The notes under the pieces are model-generated. The model was not told the origin of the DNA, made no database searches, and saw only the letters and a program-made list of their open reading frames with translations. 13,823 nucleotides of DNA from positions 1-13,823 of the forward strand of contig CAZEFK010000192.1 in the NCBI GenBank assembly GCA_964511405.1, in the 5' to 3' direction. Source of the stretch: CAZEFK01 sp964511405. GTDB lineage: Bacteria > Pseudomonadota > Alphaproteobacteria > Elsterales > Elsteraceae. Within the stretch, counting starts at the first letter, position 1. Every line of letters starts with the position of its first letter. Positions 1-5,585 of this stretch are shown piece by piece. The position numbers and the translations under genes were made by a program.

Positions 1-506
1 AGGATCATTTCTATCCCGAGATCGTCGATCCCGCGACCGGTGCCGTCCTGCCCGACGGCAGCGACGGCGAGTTGGTGCTGACCTCGCTGACCAAGCAGGC
101 GATGCCGGTGATCCGCTACCGGACCCGCGACGTGACCCGGCTCTTGCCCGGCACCGCACGCAGCATGCGCCGGATCGCGAAGATCGCCGGCCGCACCGAC
201 GACTTGATCATCGTTCGCGGCGTCAATGTCTATCCCACCCAAGTCGAAACGCTGATCCTGGAAGAACCGGCGCTGGCGCCGCACTACCTGATCGAGGTGC
301 AGCGGATCGGCCGCCTGGACGCGATGACCGTGATCGCCGAGGGCCGCCCGGGTGCCGCCGAGGCCGGCGCCGCCGGCGAACGCCTGGCGCGCCGCATCAA
401 GGACTTGGTCGGCGTCACGGCGGCCGTGCGGGTGGTCGAGCCCGGCACCGTCGAGCGCTCGGCCGGCAAGGCCAAGCGGGTGGTCGACCTGAGACGGCAG
501 GATTGA
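1..506 (+). CDS. paaK: Phenylacetate-CoA ligase, C-terminal part (5' end outside window)
   Basis: This is the 3' part of an AMP-forming phenylacetate-CoA ligase, which activates phenylacetate to phenylacetyl-CoA in the cytoplasm as the first step of the aerobic paa pathway. The open frame enters from the left edge (first whole codon at position 3) and ends at TGA 504-506, giving about 167 residues. Visible family features are a DHFYPEIVDP stretch, GELVLTSLTK, the PVIRYRTRD motif with the adenylate-contacting Asp, and GRTDDLIIVRGVNVYP at the hinge into the small C-terminal AMP-binding domain, followed by the usual domain ending SAGKAKRVVDL. The match to PaaK is much closer than to other acyl-CoA synthetases. 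No other paa gene is present here, so the rest of the pathway, if clustered, lies to the left. A related aryl-CoA ligase with another substrate cannot be excluded from this part alone. Confidence 0.93.
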   Translation, partial: DHFYPEIVDPATGAVLPDGSDGELVLTSLTKQAMPVIRYRTRDVTRLLPGTARSMRRIAKIAGRTDDLIIVRGVNVYPTQVETLILEEPALAPHYLIEVQRIGRLDAMTVIAEGRPGAAEAGAAGERLARRIKDLVGVTAAVRVVEPGTVERSAGKAKRVVDLRRQD

Positions 507-542
507 TCGCGGCGAAGTCCCGCTTGCGGAGCGAACCGGCTC

Positions 543-563
543 AGATCATGTTGAACATGGTCT
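543..563. promoter_or_regulatory. 21-bp dyad upstream of the small zinc-site gene (candidate operator)
   Basis: Two 10-base arms (AGATCATGTT at 543-552 and AACATGGTCT at 554-563) flank a single central G. They are reverse complements at 9 of 10 positions, and the inner 13 bp are perfect. A one-base spacer cannot form a good RNA hairpin, and no T-run follows, so a dimeric DNA-binding site fits better than a terminator. It lies in the 80-bp gap between paaK and the next start codon, 23 bases before that ATG. No regulator can be assigned. Confidence 0.35.
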
Positions 564-586
564 TGCAAAGTTCAGGAGTCCCTCGG

Positions 587-823
587 ATGGCCGCGCCGAC
601 CGGTCGAACTTCCCCCCGTAAGATGACCGTCCGCCGGTTCGTCTGCGCAAATGGTAAACATCTATTTACGTCTGCCGAAAAGGCCGAGGCGTGCGGCTGG
701 TGCCGGCGCAACGACGACAAGGGTGGGCGCGTGAATGTCAGCGCGCCCAAGCCGATCTTGGAACAGAACACAATCCCTCAGCGGGAATATTACGATGAAC
801 AATACGCGCCGAAGGAGTTCTGA
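587..823 (+). CDS. Small protein with a C-x4-H-x10-C-x2-C putative zinc site
   Basis: A 78-residue reading frame that I do not recognise by name. The start was chosen at ATG 587 because an AGGAG Shine-Dalgarno (574-578) sits 8 bases before it; an in-frame ATG at 623 is the alternative. Residues 20-39 read C20-x4-H25-x10-C36-x2-C39, with an F after the His and a GWC turn. This resembles a short zinc ribbon, so one bound zinc ion is likely. The tail is polar and rich in Gln, Glu and Tyr, with no membrane segment or signal peptide. Codon use is less GC-rich than in the neighbours, especially around 650-680, which may indicate a different origin. The gene ends 6 bases before the end of the convergent DJ-1/PfpI gene. 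Function is unknown; nucleic-acid or protein binding is a guess from the zinc site only. Confidence 0.6.
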   Translation: MAAPTGRTSPRKMTVRRFVCANGKHLFTSAEKAEACGWCRRNDDKGGRVNVSAPKPILEQNTIPQREYYDEQYAPKEF

Positions 824-829
824 CTCCGG

Positions 830-1441
830 CTAGACCGCCTTTTGGTTGATAAAGGGCGTAACGGCTGCAAGCACCCGGCCGACGAACGCCGCCTCTTCCC
901 CGACCGGCGCGACATACCGCAGGATCCGCTCGGCGTCCGCGACGCCGAGCCGGCGCGCGATCATCCAAGCCGCGATATAGGGCGATGCCAGGCAGCCGCC
1001 GGCCGTCGCAACAGTCCCTTCGGCGTGGAAGGACGTGTCCAGCACGGCCGCGCCGGCAGCCACGAGCAGCGGCCGGGTCATGTGGTCGGTGCAGGCCGAC
1101 TGCCGCCCGAGCAGCCCCAGCGCGTGCAGGATCAAGGCACCCGAACATTGACTGGCGATGAGCTGGCGCGCCGGATCGAGCGTCAGGCGCGCGAGCAGCC
1201 CGGCGTCGCGGGCGACCGCATCGGTCGTCTTGCCGCTGCCGACGATCACGGCGTCGGCGTCGGCCGTAAACTCCAGCGGCCGCTGCGCTTCGACCACGAC
1301 TCCGTTCTTCGAGGTGACGCGCGCCGTAGGCGCCGTGATGTAGGCCCGCCAGCCCATGGGTGCCAGGTGGTTCAGCATCGATGCCGCGACAAAGCTGTCG
1401 ATCTCGTTGAAGGCGTCGAAGGTCAGGACTGCGATCCGCAT
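830..1441 (-). CDS. DJ-1/PfpI family protein
   Basis: A 203-residue single-domain member of the class I glutamine amidotransferase-like superfamily. The N terminus starts with the usual first beta strand (MRIAVLTFDAF). The nucleophile elbow is clear: ASQCSGALIL with Cys99, followed by the helix HALGLLGR and CTDH with His120, a plausible catalytic partner. Glu13 (FNEID) matches the acidic residue that contacts the Cys in DJ-1-like proteins. Length and the elbow followed by a short DH segment resemble the isonitrile-hydratase/AraC-sensor branch, but no helix-turn-helix domain is attached. Members include hydratases, glyoxalases, chaperone-like deglycases and hydrolases, so the reaction cannot be set. 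A GGGAGG Shine-Dalgarno (complement of 1446-1451) supports the ATG. The gene is divergent from the chemoreceptor at 1573 and shares a 131-bp gap with it. Confidence 0.85.
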   Translation of the reverse strand: MRIAVLTFDAFNEIDSFVAASMLNHLAPMGWRAYITAPTARVTSKNGVVVEAQRPLEFTADADAVIVGSGKTTDAVARDAGLLARLTLDPARQLIASQCSGALILHALGLLGRQSACTDHMTRPLLVAAGAAVLDTSFHAEGTVATAGGCLASPYIAAWMIARRLGVADAERILRYVAPVGEEAAFVGRVLAAVTPFINQKAV

Positions 1442-1499
1442 GAAGCCTCCCGGTCCGCGATTGCCGGCCGCCGGCCGATCGTATTCAATGCGCAGGAAT

Positions 1500-1515
1500 A
1501 CCGCCGTATGGCGGT
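1500..1515. promoter_or_regulatory. Perfect 16-bp inverted repeat in a divergent intergenic region
   Basis: ACCGCC (1500-1505) and GGCGGT (1510-1515) are perfect reverse complements around GTAT. The repeat lies 58 bases before the chemoreceptor ATG and 59 bases before the DJ-1/PfpI start, almost exactly in the middle of the 131-bp divergent gap. That is where a shared operator would be expected. GC-rich DNA produces such repeats by chance fairly often, so this is a candidate only. Confidence 0.3.
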
Positions 1516-1572
1516 CGAAGTCATCAAACCATGGTGCCGGGCAAACAAAATCGGCATCCGGGGAGCTGGTCC

Positions 1573-2904
1573 ATGTCCACGATTGAAAATGATCGCGCGA
1601 CGATGCTGAAGATCGCCATGATCGACGAGACGGCCCGCGCCGAGCTGGCGGCGATGCAGCCGCTCCTGGCGCCGCACCTCGCCGCGGCGGCCGATCTCTA
1701 TGTCAAGGCTCTGGGCCAGGACCCTGCCGTCGCGGCCCGCCTGGCCGCCGACCAGGCTGCCCTCAAGCAGTCGCGGATCGCCCACTGGCGCCTGCTGCTG
1801 GAGGGGCGCTTCGACGTCCGCTACCAGGAGAGCGTCAGCCAACTGGCCCGCACCCTGGCGGATGCCGGCGTGCGCCCGCAGATCCATTCCGCGGCGCTGA
1901 TGGCGGCGACGGGCCTGTTGGCGCAGGCCGCGATCCGCGCCCTGCGCTGGAAGCGCGACCGCTTGCTGGCCCTGATCCCGGCACTCCATCAGGCCACGGT
2001 CTACGACGCCGCGATCACCGGCCTGGAGTGCGGCACCGTCGTTGCGGCCCGCGCGGCGGAGCGGCGCGGCAGCCTCAGCAGCGGTGCCCGCGGCCGTATC
2101 GACGGCGCCTTCGACGGGCTGGTGCGGGTGGGGCAGGACATCGAGCGCTCGGCCCGGGCCATGGCGTCGACGGCGGAACAGACCAACCAGCAGGCGACCA
2201 TGGTCGCCGCGGCCTCGGAACAGGCCTCGGCCAACGTCCAGACCGTGGCCTCGGCCGCCGAGGAGCTGTCGTCCTCGATCCGCGAGATCCTGCGCCAGGT
2301 CGAGCACTCCTCCGAGATCGCCCAGCGCGGCGCCGAAGAGGCCAAGCGCACCGACGCCACCGTTCAGGGCCTGGCCGAGGCGGCCCAGAAGATCGGCGAA
2401 GTGGTGCGGCTGATCAACGACATCGCCGGCCAGACCAATCTGCTGGCGCTCAACGCCACGATCGAGGCGGCCCGCGCCGGCGAGGCCGGCAAGGGGTTCG
2501 CCGTGGTCGCCAGCGAGGTCAAGAACCTGGCCAGCCAGACAGCCAAGGCGACCGAGGACATCACCGCCCAGATCGCGGCCATACAGACCGCGACCGACGA
2601 GACCGTGACCGTGATCCGCGGCATCGGCAGCACCATCAACGAGATCAACAGCATCGCCTCGACCATCGCGACCGCGGTCGAGCAGCAAGGGGCGGCCACC
2701 CAGGAGATTGCGCGCAACGTCCAGCAGGCAGCCACCGGCACTCAGGATGTCTCCAGCAACATCCTGGAGGTGACGCGGGCCGCCAGCGAGACCGGCAGCG
2801 CCGCCGAATCGGTGCTGACCGCCTCGCAGCAGGTGCTGCACGAGACGGACCAGCTCAAGGCCATGGTCTGGGGCGTGGTCGAGGAGCTGCGCCAGGCGGG
2901 CTGA
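1573..2904 (+). CDS. Globin-coupled methyl-accepting chemotaxis transducer lacking the proximal haem His
   Basis: A soluble, HemAT-like chemoreceptor of 443 residues that should signal to a CheA/CheW array. It has no transmembrane or HAMP segment. Residues about 15-160 are a protoglobin-type sensor: Tyr43 at the B-helix position, then HWRLLLEGRFDVRYQESV (71-88). Residues about 165-443 are the MCP signalling coiled coil, with adaptation-type Glu/Gln patches (SAAEELSSS near 227-235) and the conserved hairpin tip IAGQTNLLALNATIEAARAG followed by GKGFAVVASEVKNLA (about 284-320). Where globin-coupled sensors normally read ...H-x-R-I-G-L-x-P, with His as proximal haem ligand, this protein reads T-L95-A-D-A-G-V-R-P, so the His is Leu. 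It may not bind haem in the usual way; His105 is a nearby alternative. Start: ATG 1573 has GGGGAG at 1560-1565; an in-frame ATG at 1531 has poorer support. No che gene is nearby. Confidence 0.9.
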   Translation: MSTIENDRATMLKIAMIDETARAELAAMQPLLAPHLAAAADLYVKALGQDPAVAARLAADQAALKQSRIAHWRLLLEGRFDVRYQESVSQLARTLADAGVRPQIHSAALMAATGLLAQAAIRALRWKRDRLLALIPALHQATVYDAAITGLECGTVVAARAAERRGSLSSGARGRIDGAFDGLVRVGQDIERSARAMASTAEQTNQQATMVAAASEQASANVQTVASAAEELSSSIREILRQVEHSSEIAQRGAEEAKRTDATVQGLAEAAQKIGEVVRLINDIAGQTNLLALNATIEAARAGEAGKGFAVVASEVKNLASQTAKATEDITAQIAAIQTATDETVTVIRGIGSTINEINSIASTIATAVEQQGAATQEIARNVQQAATGTQDVSSNILEVTRAASETGSAAESVLTASQQVLHETDQLKAMVWGVVEELRQAG

Positions 2905-2908
2905 TCCG

Positions 2909-2932
2909 GCCCGCCCTCGCGGACCGGCGGGC
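2909..2932 (+). terminator. Stem-loop just after the chemoreceptor stop codon
   Basis: GCCCGCC (2909-2915) pairs with GGCGGGC (2926-2932) around a 10-base loop, starting 5 bases after the TGA at 2904. Position and stem fit a terminator, but no T-run follows, so it may act weakly or only protect the mRNA end. Confidence 0.35.
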
Positions 2933-2941
2933 GCCCCTAAT

Positions 2942-2961
2942 TCGTTGCGGTTCAGCAACGA
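2942..2961 (+). promoter_or_regulatory. 7-bp stem-loop in the leader of the cyclopropane synthase gene
   Basis: TCGTTGC (2942-2948) and GCAACGA (2955-2961) are perfect reverse complements around the 6-base loop GGTTCA. The repeat ends 6 bases before the AAGGGG Shine-Dalgarno (2968-2973). It could be an operator, or an RNA hairpin at the 5' end of the cfa mRNA. The sequence does not decide between them. Confidence 0.35.
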
Positions 2962-2980
2962 TCCATAAAGGGGCCTCCAT

Positions 2981-4165
2981 ATGCTGCTGCAGCGCGTACT
3001 CGACCGCCATGTCGCGGTCGGCGCCCTCACCGTGATCGACGCACATGGGCGCCGCCACGAGGCCGGCGACGGCACCGGCCGGCCGGTAACGCTCCGTCTG
3101 CACGACCGCTGGTTGCCGCTGAAGATGGCGCTTGCCCCCGACCTGGCGGTCGGCGAGGCCTATATGGATGGCCGGCTGACCCTGGACGGCGACCTGTGGG
3201 AGTTCTTCGACCTGGTCGGCCGCAACCTGGCACTGCGGCCGCCGCCCCGGCGCCGGAGCTGGGGCCTGCACCGGCTGCATCAGGTCAACCCGGCGGCGCG
3301 GTCCCGCCGCAACGTCGCCCACCACTACGACCTGTCCGGGCAGCTGTTCCAGCTGCTCCTGGATCGCGAGCAGCACTATTCCTGCGCCTATTTCGCGCGG
3401 CCGGATCTGACCCTGGAGCAGGCCCAGCAGGCCAAGGCGCGCCATATCGCGGCCAAGCTGCATCTGGCCCCCGGCCAGCGGGTGCTGGACATCGGCAGCG
3501 GCTGGGGCGCCCTGGCCCTGTACCTGGCGAAGGTCGCCGACGTCGAGGTGCTGGGCGTGACCCTGTCCGAGGAACAGCTCGCCGCGGCCCGTGCGCGCGC
3601 TGCCGCGGCCGGTCTGGCCGATCGGGTCCGGTTCGCGCTCACCGACTACCGGGCGGTCGAGGGCCGCTTCGATCGCATCGTCTCGGTCGGCATGTTCGAG
3701 CATGTCGGCGCGCCGCACTATCCGCGCTTCTTTGCCCAGGTCCGAGACCTGCTGGCCGACGACGGCATTGCGCTGCTGCGCAGCATCGGCCGGCACGACG
3801 GCCCCGGCGCCACCGACGCCTGGACCCGGCGCTACATCTTCCCGGGCGGCTACGTGCCGGCGTTGTCCGAGGTAGTGCCGGCGATCGAGCGCGCCGGGCT
3901 GTGGATCACCGACGTCGAGATCCTGCGCCTGCACTATGCCGAAACCCTGCGCCACTGGCGCCGGCGGTTCCTGGCCAACCGCGACCAGGTCCGGGCGATC
4001 TATGACGAGCGCTTCTGCCGGATGTGGGAGTTCTACCTGGCCGGCAGCGAGATGGGATTCCGCTATGGCGGCCTGATGGTCATGCAGGTCCAGCTGGCCC
4101 GCCAGGTCGACGCCGTGCCGCTCACCCGCGACGTGGCGCAAGCCCGCGAGCGGGCGCTGGCGTGA
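2981..4165 (+). CDS. cfa: Cyclopropane-fatty-acyl-phospholipid synthase
   Basis: SAM-dependent enzyme that adds a methylene bridge across cis double bonds of membrane phospholipid acyl chains, acting at the inner face of the membrane. The 394 residues match the family length. The N-terminal lipid-binding domain includes GEAYMDGRLTLDGDLWEFF (58-76). The catalytic domain starts at NVAHHYDLSGQLFQLLLD (111-128), with YSCAYF (Cys135), the SAM loop VLDIGSGWGALALYLA (168-183), SVGMFEHVG (Glu240), RRYIFPGGYVPALSEV (283-298) and MWEFYLAGSEMGFRYG (348-363). Cys135 and Glu240 match the bicarbonate-site Cys and Glu of the E. coli enzyme. The third side chain of that site, His in the usual L-L-H-x-I-G, is Arg267 here (LLRSIGR). 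AAGGGG lies 7 bases before the ATG. The gene follows the chemoreceptor by 76 bp with hairpins between, so separate transcription is likely. Confidence 0.95.
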   Translation: MLLQRVLDRHVAVGALTVIDAHGRRHEAGDGTGRPVTLRLHDRWLPLKMALAPDLAVGEAYMDGRLTLDGDLWEFFDLVGRNLALRPPPRRRSWGLHRLHQVNPAARSRRNVAHHYDLSGQLFQLLLDREQHYSCAYFARPDLTLEQAQQAKARHIAAKLHLAPGQRVLDIGSGWGALALYLAKVADVEVLGVTLSEEQLAAARARAAAAGLADRVRFALTDYRAVEGRFDRIVSVGMFEHVGAPHYPRFFAQVRDLLADDGIALLRSIGRHDGPGATDAWTRRYIFPGGYVPALSEVVPAIERAGLWITDVEILRLHYAETLRHWRRRFLANRDQVRAIYDERFCRMWEFYLAGSEMGFRYGGLMVMQVQLARQVDAVPLTRDVAQARERALA

Positions 4166-4183
4166 GCGGGATCCGCCGGGCGC

Positions 4184-5440
4184 TTACGCGCGCGCCGGCG
4201 GCGGCTCGGGGCGATCGGGGACGGCCCAATGGTTGGCCAGGGCGAAGACCTCCTGCTCGACCGGCACGCCCTTCATGGGATGGCGGCCGAGCGAGCGGGT
4301 CGGGCGGCCGGTCAGCTCGGCGAACTCGGCCGACAGCAGCAGCGGCACGCCCAGACTCTTGGTCAGGCTCTCCAGTCGGGCGGTGCGGTTGACCGCCGGG
4401 CCAACCACGTTGAAGCCCAGGCGGCTGGGACTGCCGACATTGCCGTACATCGCCTCGCCGATATGCAGGCCGACCCCGAAGCGGATCTCGGGCAGGCCGG
4501 CGCGCCGGCGTCGGCGGTTCTGCACGGCCACGCCGGTGAAGGCGTCGATCGCGGCGTCGACTGCCGCCTCGCAGGTCGCCGCCGCCCGGTCGTCATCCGC
4601 GAACTCGAAGATGATCAGCGCCGCGTCGCCGATGAACTGCAGAATTTCGCCGCCGCGCGGACCGACGGCGGCGGCGATGCATTCGAAATAGGCGTTCAGC
4701 ATCTCGATCAGCTGCCGCGGCGGCAGCCGCTCGTTGAGGGCCGTGAAGTCGCGCAGGTCCGAATACCAGATCACGGCGCAGATCGTCTCGGCGTCACCGC
4801 GATGGATCTGGCCGTTCAGGATGCGGCCGCCGGTGCGATGGCCGACATAGGTGTCGAGCAGCGTCTGGGCGACACGCTGCTGGTCGGCCAGCTCCAGCAG
4901 CGGCGTCAGGGCCTGGGGCAGCGCCTCCAGCCGGCGCAGGTCGGCGTCGGAGAAGCCCTGGGGCGCATCGCAGCCCGCGGCGACGACGTTGATGCGGCCG
5001 TCGCTGAACACCATCGGCACCGCCAGATAGTCGGTCAGCCCGGCACTGTGCAGCTCATGCAGCAGCGTGTGGTCGGCCTCGGTCAGCCCGTCGAGCCGGC
5101 GGCGGAACGGCTTCCCGGTCTCATGGACGACCTGGGTCGGGCTGCCGATATAGGCGTCGGTCAGGCGCAGCACGGCCTCGCGGTTCTGCAGGACCGCGAC
5201 CGGTTCGCGCGTGGTCCAGGTCATCGACCAGGCGCCCATCAGCGGATGCAGGGTGCGGACCGCGGCATAGAGGCGGCCGATCGGCGCGCCTTGCTCCTGC
5301 AGGCGGTTGGCCAGCTCGGTGAACAGCCGGTCGGGCTGGCGGATCGCCCGCCCCCCGGTCAGCAGCCACTGCACCACCGGGGCCAGCTGCCAGCCGTCGC
5401 GAGGTCCGAACAGGGCAAGGTCGGGCAGGCTCTCCAACAT
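4184..5440 (-). CDS. Class III adenylate/guanylate cyclase-type protein
   Basis: A soluble protein of about 418 residues, predicted to make a cyclic nucleotide from ATP or GTP. The C-terminal cyclase domain (about 205-400) shows VIWYSDLRDFTALNERL with metal Asp228, EILQFIGDAALIIFEF with second metal Asp272, GVGLHIGEAMYGNVG, and VVGPAVNRTARLE with transition-state Asn351 and Arg355. All catalytic positions are therefore present. The two positions that select the base are Gln268 (usually Lys) and Asn344 (usually Asp or Thr), so ATP versus GTP use is uncertain. The first 200 residues form a soluble input domain with TLHPLMGAWSMTW, as seen in many alphaproteobacterial cyclases; its ligand is unknown. 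ATG 5440 is chosen; GTG 5476 would add an alanine-rich 12-residue extension. Neither has a good Shine-Dalgarno. The gene is divergent from the histidine kinase at 5586 across 145 bp, and converges with cfa, 18 bases apart. Confidence 0.9.
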   Translation of the reverse strand: MLESLPDLALFGPRDGWQLAPVVQWLLTGGRAIRQPDRLFTELANRLQEQGAPIGRLYAAVRTLHPLMGAWSMTWTTREPVAVLQNREAVLRLTDAYIGSPTQVVHETGKPFRRRLDGLTEADHTLLHELHSAGLTDYLAVPMVFSDGRINVVAAGCDAPQGFSDADLRRLEALPQALTPLLELADQQRVAQTLLDTYVGHRTGGRILNGQIHRGDAETICAVIWYSDLRDFTALNERLPPRQLIEMLNAYFECIAAAVGPRGGEILQFIGDAALIIFEFADDDRAAATCEAAVDAAIDAFTGVAVQNRRRRRAGLPEIRFGVGLHIGEAMYGNVGSPSRLGFNVVGPAVNRTARLESLTKSLGVPLLLSAEFAELTGRPTRSLGRHPMKGVPVEQEVFALANHWAVPDRPEPPPARA

Positions 5441-5585
5441 CGCCCGATTTTGCGCCGTCGCCGCTGCCGCCGCCACCCCCAGGTTTTCAGCGAATCTTAA
5501 GACCCATGAGGAACCGTGGACGGGCCGGCGCCGCCGCTGTCGCGGACGACGGCGCCGCCGACCGACGATACCTCATGGAGCCGCC

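Noticed and set aside
541..771. Minus-strand 76-residue frame overlapping the small CHCC gene
   Set aside because: No ribosome binding site; the plus-strand frame has a good one and an ordered Cys/His pattern.
1423..3075. Very long open frame on the minus strand opposite the chemoreceptor
   Set aside because: It mirrors the codon pattern of the real gene, has Gly/Leu/Asp-rich low-complexity sequence with no domain, and no ribosome binding site. Similar long mirrors lie opposite cfa, the cyclase and the kinase.
4229..5500. Long plus-strand open frame opposite the cyclase gene
   Set aside because: The opposite strand encodes an unmistakable class III cyclase with all motifs. This frame is Gln/Arg/Gly-rich without any recognisable motif.
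5527..5560. Two copies of GGCGCCGCCG, 24 bp apart, in the cyclase/kinase divergent gap
   Set aside because: Low-complexity GC sequence of this kind arises easily by chance at this base composition; no further copies or symmetry support a function.
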